Shown here piece after piece: positions 8,092-16,437 of a stretch of DNA of 64,000 nt; the stretch's first letter is position 1, and every line of letters starts with the position of its first letter. The position numbers and the translations under genes are program-made. The DNA is from Brenneria corticis (GTDB taxonomy: Bacteria; Pseudomonadota; Gammaproteobacteria; Enterobacterales; Enterobacteriaceae). The notes under the pieces are model-generated. The model ran no database searches. It was not told the DNA's origin and saw nothing but the letters and a program-made list of their open reading frames with translations. The DNA lies in the NCBI RefSeq assembly GCF_003115855.1, contig NZ_KZ819081.1:62001-126000 (forward strand), written 5' to 3'.

Positions 8092-9870
8092 TCAGCGTTT
8101 TCCCCGTCCGGACAGATTGGCCGCGCTGACCGCCAGCACCGACAGCACGGCCAACGCCGCCGCGGGCGCCAGCACCCCCCAGAATGCCCGTTCGATATAG
8201 GGCATGCCTTCCGCCAGCACGCGCCCCCATTCCGGGGTCGGCGGCGAGGCGCCCAATCCCAGAAATCCCAGCGAGGCCAGCGCCAGCGCGATACCGGGCA
8301 GGCGCAGCATGGCATGGCGGAACAGCGGCCCGGCCAGCGCCGGCAAGACGTAAAACAGACTGCGGCGCACCGGGCCGACGCCGATTACCGGCAATATGCG
8401 AACATAGGGACGCGCCGCGATTTCGGCGACCAGCGCCGCGGTGTGCGCCGCCAGCGGCGCCCAACTGACGGCGATGACCGCAAGAGCCGCCCCCGTCGAG
8501 CTCGGGCCGTTGATGGCCGCCACCAGCAGGCCGGCGATAACCGGGGGCAGAGCGTTGGCCACTTCTATCGGGCCGGTGCACAGGCGGGGAAACAGACCGA
8601 TAAACAGGCCGATGACCAGACAGGCCAGCGATACCGCCAACGCCAGCAGGCAGGTGTGCAGCGTGCCGTGGGCGACGCGGGCCAGCAGGTCGCGCCCCAT
8701 GGCGTCCGCGCCGAACGGCAGCGCAAAAGAGGGCGCCTGCAGACGCAAAAAGGCGGAGCTATAGGGATCGCGCGGCAGCCCGGCGATCAACAGCAGCGCT
8801 AAAAGCAACAGGCAGAGCAGCGGCAGCCAGACGGCGTAACGCGACGCCGTCACCTGGTTTTCTTGCGGCACCGGCATGGCGCCGTTGCGCAGCGCGCGGC
8901 CGAGGATCAGCAGCCGTACGCCGGCGGCGGCCATGCCGGCGAGTGAGGCGATAGCGAGTAAAATAAGCACGCCGGTCTGCAGCGCGGGCAGATCCTGCGC
9001 CGCCGCCGCCCCCAGCGTGGCCCGGCCCAGGCCCGGTATGGCGAAAACCTTTTCCACCGCTATCGCGCCGCCGGTCAGTGAAACCAGCACCAGCCCCACC
9101 AGCGGCATCACCCCCGGCAGGGTGCGTTTCAGCACGGCCAGCGCAATGTGGCGGCGGCCGACGCCCGCCACGCTCCAGGTCATCAGCCAGTTTTCGCTGA
9201 AGGTGGCCGACAGCGCGTCGGCGATAATCCGCCCCAGGTAGCCGCCGGCGGGAATGCCCAGCGCCAGCGACGGCAACACCGCATAGTGCAACCCCTGCCA
9301 GCCGTAGGGCGGAAACCATTTCAGCCACACCGCGCCGACAATCAGTAAAAACGACGCCAGCAGAAATTCCGGCAGCGCGGTGAACATGGCGGCGAACAGG
9401 CCGTTGGAGCGGCGGATGCGGCCGTGCAATCCCTGGATAAACGTGGGGGCGCACAGCAGCGCCGCCAGCGAAAAGGCGACCAGCGCCGCCGAGGCCATCA
9501 ACGTCAGCGAGACGCCCGCCGCCTGCAACATTCCCGGCAATACCGGCCGGCCGGATACCCACGAAGAACCGGCGTCGCCATGCAGCAGTCCGCCGAGCCA
9601 GTTGGCCAGCAGCCGCAGCGGCCCCTGATCCAGCCCCAGCGACTGGCGGATCGCATTCAGCGTTTCCGCCGTGGCTTCCTGGTCGCCGGAACGGGCGCGC
9701 AGCAGCGCCAGCGCCGGATCCTGACCGGATAACCAGGGCAGGACGCCAATCAGCGCGACGATGCCCGCCAGCGTCAGCAGGCGGGAAAAAAACGGTATCA
9801 GCATGCCGTAGCGCGGGTGGCGCATGCGGCTGACGCCGGCGCAGGTGCGGCAATAGACTTGCTCACTCAT
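8092..9870 (-). CDS. ABC importer, fused double permease (DppB-DppC type)
   Basis: A 592-residue inner-membrane protein that joins two permease domains of the dipeptide/oligopeptide/nickel family in one chain. The first half (about 20-325) is DppB/NikB-like, with GLDQGPLRLLANWLGGLLHGD and the EAA-type loop near GVGRRHIALAVLKRTLPG; the second half (about 345-590) is DppC/NikC-like, with FGADAMGRDLLARVAHG and ASLGFLGLGASPPTPEWG. Such systems normally use two separate permeases, so the fusion is unusual. It is last in a five-gene operon (two ATPases, MFS, binding protein, permease), 16 bases after the binding protein. Substrate is not evident: peptide, nickel or an opine metallophore are all possible. 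Confidence 0.85.
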   Translation of the reverse strand: MSEQVYCRTCAGVSRMRHPRYGMLIPFFSRLLTLAGIVALIGVLPWLSGQDPALALLRARSGDQEATAETLNAIRQSLGLDQGPLRLLANWLGGLLHGDAGSSWVSGRPVLPGMLQAAGVSLTLMASAALVAFSLAALLCAPTFIQGLHGRIRRSNGLFAAMFTALPEFLLASFLLIVGAVWLKWFPPYGWQGLHYAVLPSLALGIPAGGYLGRIIADALSATFSENWLMTWSVAGVGRRHIALAVLKRTLPGVMPLVGLVLVSLTGGAIAVEKVFAIPGLGRATLGAAAAQDLPALQTGVLILLAIASLAGMAAAGVRLLILGRALRNGAMPVPQENQVTASRYAVWLPLLCLLLLALLLIAGLPRDPYSSAFLRLQAPSFALPFGADAMGRDLLARVAHGTLHTCLLALAVSLACLVIGLFIGLFPRLCTGPIEVANALPPVIAGLLVAAINGPSSTGAALAVIAVSWAPLAAHTAALVAEIAARPYVRILPVIGVGPVRRSLFYVLPALAGPLFRHAMLRLPGIALALASLGFLGLGASPPTPEWGRVLAEGMPYIERAFWGVLAPAAALAVLSVLAVSAANLSGRGKR

Positions 9871-9886
9871 GACCCTGTTTTACCCG

Positions 9887-11401
9887 TTACTCGGTTTTGG
9901 CCGCCGCATCGATGCGGGTGGCATTGTTGATCAAGGCGCGTTCGCGCGGGTCGCGCAGCGCATCCTTCACCCGCGCGCTTTCCCCCTGAATAACCCGTTC
10001 GTGCAGCAGCGGAATGGCGGCGTCGCTGGCCAGAATCAGATTTTCCGCCCGCATAATCGCCCGGCGCCGTTGATCGCCGGCCGGGATGGCTGCCGCCTGT
10101 TGCAGGGCGCCATCGATTTCCGGACGGCAAAGCTGGGAAATATTGAAAGATCCCTCGCAGGCGAAGTCGCTGTAGAGGTAGGCGACGGGATCGCCGGAAT
10201 CCAGCACCGTGGCGCGCGACAAAATAAAGGCGTCGAATTTGCCCGCCAGTGCATCGGACTCGATCTGAGAATATTCGCGCACCACCTGTTTTACCGTAAA
10301 ACCGGCGGCGGTGAGCTGCTGCGCCAGATAGACCGCCACTTCCGGCAGTTCGGCGCGGTCGCTGAAGGTCGCCAGCGTGATGCTAACGCCGTCGGGCGCC
10401 GCGGCCGTTACCGGGTCGGCGACGGGCTGGCGCAGCTCGGCGGCCCAGGGCAGCACCGGGCCGAGCAATCCCTGCGCCGCGTCGGCGCGTTTCTCGTACA
10501 CGTTGTCCACCAGCTGCCGGCGGTTGACGGCGTCGCGCACCGCCGCGCGCAGCGCCGGATCTTTCATCGGCCCCAGGCGGGTATTGAGATAGAGGGTATT
10601 GGTGCGCGGCATCGGCACTTCATGCACCAGGTTTTGATCCAGCAGCGGCGCTTGGGATACCGGGATCGCTTCAACGATATCCGCCGCGCCGGTGCGCAGC
10701 GCGGCGGCGCGGGCCGGGCCGTCCGGCACAAAGCTGACGTCAATGCCGCTTGCCTGCGCCTTTTCCCCCCAGTAGCCGTCGAATCTGTCCAACGTGGCGC
10801 CGCTGGTGCCGTTGACGCTGCGCAGCACAAAAGGACCGCTGCCGGTATTTTGCGGGTTGACCACGCCGTTTTCGCCGTAAGCGCCGGCGGACAGAATAGC
10901 CAGTTGCGGACTGGAGAGCCGCTGGGGCAGCAGCGGATCCGGCTGGGCGGTTGAAACCAGCACCGCGCCGTCGCCCTCGGCGACCGCGCTCAGCTGCACG
11001 CCGTCGAGAATACGCGGTTTGGGCGCGGCGGTGGCGGCCACCGTCAGCGCGTTGACCACGGTCGCCGCGTTTAGCTCGGCGTCGTCGTGGAAACGCACGT
11101 TCGGACGCAGTTCAAAACGCCAGGTATGGTCGTCGATTTGTCGCCAGCGGGTCGCCAGGGCGGGCTGCGCTTCGCCCAGCGCGTCCAGCACCACCAGCGT
11201 TTCCGCCGTGCTCCAGCGCGACAGCTTGAAGGCGTCGTCGCTCAGCGGCGTCAGGCCGGAGCGCGGCGGTTGCAGCATCGCCAGTTTCAGGCGGCCGCAG
11301 TTATCGGCGGCGGATTTTTCCTCCGCTTCGTTGAAGCAGCCGGAAAGCAGTAGGGCGGCGCAAAGCAGGCCGTAAACGGGACGGAAAGAGCGTACGCGCA
11401 T
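9887..11401 (-). CDS. ABC importer periplasmic binding lipoprotein (SBP family 5)
   Basis: A 504-residue extracytoplasmic solute-binding protein of family 5 (DppA/OppA/NikA/CntA fold). A lipoprotein signal with lipobox LLSGC places the acylated cysteine at residue 22, unlike soluble DppA. Family features include WRFELRPNVRFHDD, NTGSGPFVLRS, YLNTRLGPMKDPALRAAVRDAVNRR and a C-terminal domain ending near PLLHERVIQG. The start is supported by AAGGA seven bases upstream. It lies between the MFS gene (13-base gap) and the fused permease. A histidine-based metal site like that of NikA/CntA cannot be confirmed by eye. Confidence 0.88.
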   Translation of the reverse strand: MRVRSFRPVYGLLCAALLLSGCFNEAEEKSAADNCGRLKLAMLQPPRSGLTPLSDDAFKLSRWSTAETLVVLDALGEAQPALATRWRQIDDHTWRFELRPNVRFHDDAELNAATVVNALTVAATAAPKPRILDGVQLSAVAEGDGAVLVSTAQPDPLLPQRLSSPQLAILSAGAYGENGVVNPQNTGSGPFVLRSVNGTSGATLDRFDGYWGEKAQASGIDVSFVPDGPARAAALRTGAADIVEAIPVSQAPLLDQNLVHEVPMPRTNTLYLNTRLGPMKDPALRAAVRDAVNRRQLVDNVYEKRADAAQGLLGPVLPWAAELRQPVADPVTAAAPDGVSITLATFSDRAELPEVAVYLAQQLTAAGFTVKQVVREYSQIESDALAGKFDAFILSRATVLDSGDPVAYLYSDFACEGSFNISQLCRPEIDGALQQAAAIPAGDQRRRAIMRAENLILASDAAIPLLHERVIQGESARVKDALRDPRERALINNATRIDAAAKTE

Positions 11402-11414
11402 CGGACGGTCCTTA

Positions 11415-12659
11415 TCAATTTTGAGGGGAAAGGGTGTTAAACGGGCGGCAAATCAGCACCATCGCCAGCGAACTGCACAATGGAACCGCAGCCAGCATCA
11501 GCCAGGGAACCGCCGCCTGCGGCGAGGGCGTCAACGCCTGGTCGAGCAGGTCGCCCAGCAGGAAATTGCCCACCAGCACCGCCAGCCCGCCCATGGACGC
11601 CAGCGCGCCGTAGTGCGCGCCGAGGTTATGGTTATTGGCGAAGTGGGGGATAAGGTCCATGCCGACGGGAACGATCAGCATCTGTCCCAGCGTCAGCAGG
11701 GTAATCAGGGAGACGGCGGGCAGTAAGCGCAGCCAGCCTTGCGCCGGAACGCCGGGGGCGAACAGCGCCACGCTGACGAAAGAGGCTGCCAGCAGGGCGA
11801 ACCCCAGCGGCAGCATGCGGGCGGCGCCGTGGCGGCGGGCAAAACGCGCCAGCGGCAGTTGCAGGCTAATCACCAGCAGCGAGGCCAGCACAAACAGCGG
11901 ACCGAGGTCTTTTTCGCTGCCGCCGGCGCGGTGCAGCTCCACCGGCAGCGCCAGATAGAGCTGGTTATAACTGAACAGGTAAGCGCTGTAGGCGATGATA
12001 AACGCCACGAAACGGCGCTGACGGAAAGTTTGCCACCAGGGGGCGATCTGTAGGGCGGTTTGGTTGCGCGGCGTGGCGGGCAGGCTGAAAAACAGCACCA
12101 GCAGCGCCAGTAAAAATACCGCCGCGCCGGCCAGCGCCACCCGCTGAAAGCCGAATCCGGCCAGCAGCGAACCGAGCAGCGGCCCGAGCACCGCGCCCAG
12201 CTCGCCGCAGATGGCGAACAGCGCGAACCATTCCGACCGGCTACGTTTCCCCTGTTTTTCGCTGTGCGTCCCGGCCTGCGCCATCAGCGCTTCAATGGCC
12301 GGCGAGAACAGGGCGCCGCCGACGCCGGTCAGACAGGCGCCGAGGATAATCGGCCAGAGCGAATCGGCCAGCGCCAGCAGCAGGTAGCCGGCAATGCGCA
12401 CCACGCAGCCGCAGAGAATGATGCCGCGCGCGCCGAAGCGATCGGCCAGCGCGCCGCCGACCAGAAACATGCCCTGCTGCGAAAAGGTTCTTAAGCCGAT
12501 GACCAGCCCGATCGCCCAGCCGGAAAGCAGCATATCGTCACGTAGAAAGATGGCCAGAAAAGGCACCACGGCATAGAAGCCGATGTTGAAAACCAGCTGG
12601 CTGCCCAGCAATAAGGGCGGGTAGGGCCGCGGTGCGCGATCGGCGCTGAGGTCTGACAT
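11415..12659 (-). CDS. MFS transporter within ABC importer operon
   Basis: A 414-residue major facilitator with about twelve hydrophobic helices and the loop motif GGALADRFGARG. The start at MSDLSADRAP (12659) is preferred to an in-frame extension to 12776 because the extension would overlap the upstream ATPase gene by over 100 bases; the chosen start is 13 bases after that gene's stop. An MFS protein embedded in an Opp/Nik-type operon resembles the staphylopine/pseudopaline/yersinopine (Cnt) loci, where the MFS member exports the metallophore that the ABC system re-imports. No nicotianamine-synthase-like or opine dehydrogenase gene is nearby, so that reading is only a lead. Confidence 0.83.
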   Translation of the reverse strand: MSDLSADRAPRPYPPLLLGSQLVFNIGFYAVVPFLAIFLRDDMLLSGWAIGLVIGLRTFSQQGMFLVGGALADRFGARGIILCGCVVRIAGYLLLALADSLWPIILGACLTGVGGALFSPAIEALMAQAGTHSEKQGKRSRSEWFALFAICGELGAVLGPLLGSLLAGFGFQRVALAGAAVFLLALLVLFFSLPATPRNQTALQIAPWWQTFRQRRFVAFIIAYSAYLFSYNQLYLALPVELHRAGGSEKDLGPLFVLASLLVISLQLPLARFARRHGAARMLPLGFALLAASFVSVALFAPGVPAQGWLRLLPAVSLITLLTLGQMLIVPVGMDLIPHFANNHNLGAHYGALASMGGLAVLVGNFLLGDLLDQALTPSPQAAVPWLMLAAVPLCSSLAMVLICRPFNTLSPQN

Positions 12660-12672
12660 AGAGATTATCCGT

Positions 12673-13482
12673 TCAAAGAGGTAAAGAAGGGATGGCTTGC
12701 AATAACCGGCGAGTATGCCGGTGCCGTGGCGACGCCAGCACCTCGGCCGTGGGACGATCTTCGATAATGCGCCCATCGTCCATGACCAGCATGCGTTCGC
12801 ACAAACCGGCGATTATTGAAATGTCATGCGACACCATCAGCAATCCCATATTATTTTGCGACGTAACCTGCTGTAGCAGGGTTTTGATCTGTTCGCGCAG
12901 CGGTAAATCCAGTCCGCTGATCGGCTCGTCGGCCAGTAAAAAATCGGGGCGCGTCACCAGGGCGCGGGCCATGGCGACGCGCTGGGCCTGCCCGCCCGAC
13001 AGCAGCCCGGCGGGTTGCTCCAGCAGGCGGACGCTCAGGCCGACCTGATCCAGCGCTTCCCGTACCGCCGACGCGATATTTTCGCCGCTGCGCAGGCGCT
13101 TCAAGGGTTCCGCAATCAGCGCGGCGACGCGCTGGCGCGGATCCAGCGAGCCGGCGGGGTCCTGCGGAATATACTGGACGCGGCGGCGATACCACAACAG
13201 CGAACGGACGGAACCCGGCCGCACCCGGTGGCCGTCGCAGTGTATCGTGCCGCTGTCCGGCGTGTCCAACGCCAGCAGCGTTTTCAGCAGGGTGGATTTG
13301 CCGCAGCCGGATGCGCCCACCAGGCCGACGCGTTCATGGCGTTGCAGCGTGAGCGACAGATCGCGGAAAATGGCCGCGGCGGGGTCGGCCTTTTGCCAGG
13401 GGAAACGCGGCGTCTGGCGGTAGCGGCTGACGCCGTCCAGGCTTAAAAACGGGGTGGAAATGGCGTGAAGATGGCGACTCAT
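12673..13482 (-). CDS. ABC importer ATP-binding protein 2 (DppF/OppF/CntF type)
   Basis: A 269-residue ABC ATPase with Walker A GASGCGKS, Q-loop YIPQDPAGSLDPRQRV, signature LSGGQAQR, Walker B DFLLADEP and H-loop MVSHD. The Q-loop wording and the TRRLLQAIPS tail are typical of DppF/OppF. The correct start is at 13482 (MSRHLHAIS): its ATG overlaps the TGA of the preceding ATPase as ATGA, showing translational coupling, whereas the longer frame would read 160 bases into that gene. It forms a heterodimer with the adjacent ATPase to drive import through the fused permease. Confidence 0.9.
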   Translation of the reverse strand: MSRHLHAISTPFLSLDGVSRYRQTPRFPWQKADPAAAIFRDLSLTLQRHERVGLVGASGCGKSTLLKTLLALDTPDSGTIHCDGHRVRPGSVRSLLWYRRRVQYIPQDPAGSLDPRQRVAALIAEPLKRLRSGENIASAVREALDQVGLSVRLLEQPAGLLSGGQAQRVAMARALVTRPDFLLADEPISGLDLPLREQIKTLLQQVTSQNNMGLLMVSHDISIIAGLCERMLVMDDGRIIEDRPTAEVLASPRHRHTRRLLQAIPSLPL

Positions 13483-14288
13483 CCGGCCAGCGCTCCCAAT
13501 TGCGTGATGGGCAGGGCGGCATCGCCGCGCCGGGCGGCGGCGATCAGGCCGCGGGTATAGGGATGCTGCGGCGCGCTGAGCAGTTGCCGCATATCGCCGG
13601 ACTCCACCAGGCGGCCGTTTTCCATCACCAGCCCGCGCTGGCAAAGCTGCGCCGCCACGGTGATATCGTGGGTGATAAACAGCAGCGCGGGAGCGTTTTC
13701 TTGCGTATACCTTGCCTGTAACACCTGCAAAACCTGCTGCTGGGTAATCACGTCGAGCGCGGTGGTCGGTTCGTCCGCCACCAGCAGGCGGGTGCGTCCC
13801 AGCAGCGCCAGGGCGATGCAGATGCGCTGGCGCTGGCCGCCGGACAGCTCGGCGGGAAAGCGTTGCGGCAGGTTGGGGATATCCCCCAGGCCGATGGCGT
13901 CGAGCAGCGCGGCCAGTTCGGCCGGCGATGACGCGCCCAGCGCCAGCGACAGCTGTTTACCCAGTTTCATCAGCGGGTTCAGCGCGGTGGCGGAGTCCTG
14001 GAATATGGCGGATACGCGGGCGGAGGCCGGGCGGGCGAGCGCCTTGCGGTGGGTGACGTCGACGCCGTTGATTTCGATGGTTCCGCTAATCCGGCAGCCT
14101 GCCGGCGGCGTGCCGATGAGCGCTTTGGCGGTAAGCGACTTGCCGCAGCCGGACGCGCCGATCAGACAAACGCTTTCCCCGGCGCGCAGGCGGAAGGTGA
14201 GATTGCTGACTTTGCTTTCTGCGCCAATGGACAGGCCAAGGTTGTTCACGTCCAGCACCGTCTCCGCCTGTTTGTCCCTGGTTATCAT
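13479..14288 (-). CDS. ABC importer ATP-binding protein 1 (DppD/OppD/CntD type)
   Basis: A 269-residue ABC ATPase and first gene of the operon. Walker A GASGCGKS, Q-loop region AIFQDSATALNPLMKLG, signature LSGGQRQR, Walker B RLLVADEP and H-loop FITHD are all present; the tail QHPYTRGLIAA is that of the DppD/OppD class. The ribosome-binding site is weak. The promoter should lie in 14289-14400, which is AT-rich just upstream of the start. Overlap with the next gene is 4 bases. No metal-responsive operator was recognised. Confidence 0.9.
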   Translation of the reverse strand: MITRDKQAETVLDVNNLGLSIGAESKVSNLTFRLRAGESVCLIGASGCGKSLTAKALIGTPPAGCRISGTIEINGVDVTHRKALARPASARVSAIFQDSATALNPLMKLGKQLSLALGASSPAELAALLDAIGLGDIPNLPQRFPAELSGGQRQRICIALALLGRTRLLVADEPTTALDVITQQQVLQVLQARYTQENAPALLFITHDITVAAQLCQRGLVMENGRLVESGDMRQLLSAPQHPYTRGLIAAARRGDAALPITQLGALAG

Positions 14289-14412
14289 TACATCGCTGCG
14301 CTATGTTGGGTGGTTTGATATGTAATAACATAACAAAACGGGGCGGGGTGATGCAAAGGAAATGTTTCCGGGAGGGGGAAACATTTGGCTGCTTACGGTT
14401 TCAGTAGGAGGT

Positions 14413-14466
14413 CCCCGCCTACGACCGCGGGGATGACGGGGGATATTTTATCGCAGGGATGACGGG
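14413..14466. repeat. Small repeated hairpin sequence upstream of the ABC operon
   Basis: The 259-bp space 14289-14547 contains CCCCGC (14413-14418) pairing with GCGGGG (14427-14432), and GGATGACGGG occurs twice (14431-14440 and 14457-14466). A second short stem CCCC-gtc-GGGG lies near 14521. This resembles the dispersed GC-rich palindromes common in enterobacterial intergenic DNA and may also end transcription of the arylsulfotransferase gene. Confidence 0.45.
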
Positions 14467-14547
14467 ATACTCTTCTTCGTCATGCCCGCCTGCGCACCGA
14501 TTTAGCCATCCGCGGCCAAGCCCCGTCGGGGAAGGGAACAATTCCCC

Positions 14548-16332
14548 TCACCGCACCCCCTCCAGCCATTGGCGCAGGGCGTGCGCCTGGAGTACGCCGC
14601 CGAGGCGCCCTTTTTCCTCTCCCTGCGCCAGCCACAGCAGGGTGGGGAGCGAGCGCACCCCGAGCTGACTGGTTAGCTCGGGATGATGGTCGGCGTCCAG
14701 ATAGCGGCTGGTGATATGACGATAACCGTCCTCGTTGAGTATCGCCGCCAACTGGCGATACAGGCTCTTACAGTGCACGCACCGCTCCGCGCCGACCAGC
14801 ACCAGCGCGGACTGCCCGTTGAGCGCGTCCCGCTCTCCCTCCTCCAGCGGCGCGAAGCGGGAGCGGTCGACGCTGAACAGTTTGGGGCTGCGTTTCAGAT
14901 CCTCGCTGTCGGTGGCGACGCACAGCGCGTCGGCGCTTTTTTTGTAGGGACGTACGCCGTCGACGCGAATAACGCTGGCGAAGCCGGGCTGCGCGGCCCC
15001 CGGCAGGCGAAAACGGGTGTTGTCCGGCGCTTCCACCGGGATTTCCCGCGGACGCGCCAGCTGCGGCACCCAGTCGTAGGGCACGCGATAGGCGCGGTAG
15101 AGCATATTGGTGTTGACGGTCTTGCCCCAGTAGGGCGAGATATACTCCCACACGATATCGTGCTCCGCCGTCACCTCGAATATCCGGCCGTTGGCCCCTT
15201 CATTGATCAGCGTGTTGCCGTTGGGCAGGCGCTGAATATTGCTGATATAGGGGCTGTAGAAGCGAAACGCGTCGGTCGGGTGCGGAATACCGGCTTCGTA
15301 GGGCGAATAGCGCCAGACGATATCCAGGGTGACCGGGTTGATCTCCAGTATGCGTGAGTAGTCGCGCCAGACGTTTTTCACCCCGTCGGCGGAAGCCGGA
15401 TTCGGCGCGCCGTAACCCGCCCAGCCGCCGTTGTCGAACAGCAGAATATTGCCCGCGCCGGGCAGGCCGGCGGGGATCATATGGGCGTGGTGCTGGCCGA
15501 TAATCCATCCCAGATGTTTCAGTTCCGGGGTATTGTAGTCCGGGCCGAGCTTCCAGACGATGTCGCCGCTGGCTTTATCAATAATGGCGATAATATTGGA
15601 TTCGCGCGCGTCCCAGATGATGTTGTCGGGGTGAAAACGGGCGTCGCCCTGGTCGAACCACGGGTTGGGGCCGAGAGCCGACATTGAGTTGATATGCATC
15701 CAGTCGCCCATGCCGCCGCCGCTTTTGCGCATGTTGGGATTATTATAGATGGCGCTTTTGGCCGCGTCGTCAAAGCCCAGTTGATCAAAATGATCGCTAC
15801 AGCGCCATTCCCACAGAATATTTCCCTGCCAGTCCACCTCGATAATGGTGTCGTCAAGCAGCAGCTTGTCGCTGATGCGCGCATTGTGCAGATTTTTATG
15901 CGCCAGAATCAGCGTATTGCCGCCTATGGCCTGCGGCTCCTGCCCCGGCGCATAGTAGCCCACCGGGTTGCCGCTGCGCTGGTAGTCATGGTGGGCGCGA
16001 GCCATCCACTCGGCGGGCAGGCCGGGATCGCTAACCTGTTCATAGCCATTGAATTTCCATACGATATTGCCGTCCCAGTCCACCTGGATCAGGTCGATCA
16101 TATCCTGCATGCCGTAGCGCGGGTCGCGTTCGCCGCTGTGGCCGAGAATATAACCGCCGGGCAGGATCTTATTGGGAAAACCGTGCAGTCCTTCCCACAG
16201 ACGCAGTTCGGCGCCGTTCATATCGATCAGCACCGCGCCGCTTTCCAGCGCCTGAAAGACGGTATAGCCGCCCCAGGCTTTTTCCGGGTTATAGAGGGTG
16301 GTGCCGGTGGGGTAAACGGAAGGATGTCCCAT
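14548..16332 (-). CDS. Arylsulfotransferase-family protein with C-terminal thioredoxin-like domain
   Basis: A 594-residue protein. Residues ~1-450 are an arylsulfotransferase (ASST)-type beta-propeller: repeated blades with IDMNGAELRLWEG, VDWDGNIVWKF, VDWQGNILWEW and DIVWRY, and a histidine-rich active-site candidate IGQHHAHMIP; ASST enzymes pass sulfate from aryl sulfates to phenols through a sulfohistidine. Residues ~490-594 look thioredoxin-like: LVLVGAERCVHCKSL carries a CxxC pair, and RSLPTLLWL supplies the cis-proline segment. The start at 16332 has GGAG with an optimal spacer; the longer TTG frame has no such site. No signal peptide is seen, unlike periplasmic E. coli AssT, which uses separate DsbL/DsbI. 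It shares its strand with the sulfonate-type permease and probably acts on the same sulfate esters. Confidence 0.72.
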   Translation of the reverse strand: MGHPSVYPTGTTLYNPEKAWGGYTVFQALESGAVLIDMNGAELRLWEGLHGFPNKILPGGYILGHSGERDPRYGMQDMIDLIQVDWDGNIVWKFNGYEQVSDPGLPAEWMARAHHDYQRSGNPVGYYAPGQEPQAIGGNTLILAHKNLHNARISDKLLLDDTIIEVDWQGNILWEWRCSDHFDQLGFDDAAKSAIYNNPNMRKSGGGMGDWMHINSMSALGPNPWFDQGDARFHPDNIIWDARESNIIAIIDKASGDIVWKLGPDYNTPELKHLGWIIGQHHAHMIPAGLPGAGNILLFDNGGWAGYGAPNPASADGVKNVWRDYSRILEINPVTLDIVWRYSPYEAGIPHPTDAFRFYSPYISNIQRLPNGNTLINEGANGRIFEVTAEHDIVWEYISPYWGKTVNTNMLYRAYRVPYDWVPQLARPREIPVEAPDNTRFRLPGAAQPGFASVIRVDGVRPYKKSADALCVATDSEDLKRSPKLFSVDRSRFAPLEEGERDALNGQSALVLVGAERCVHCKSLYRQLAAILNEDGYRHITSRYLDADHHPELTSQLGVRSLPTLLWLAQGEEKGRLGGVLQAHALRQWLEGVR

Positions 16333-16437
16333 TGCAAAACTCCAGTCAGAAAGTGGAAACGGATTCAACCGGCGCGGCCGGGGAAATTTTCAGACGCTCA
16401 AACTGCACCGCCGGCGGCCGGCCGGTTGGGATGTCGC

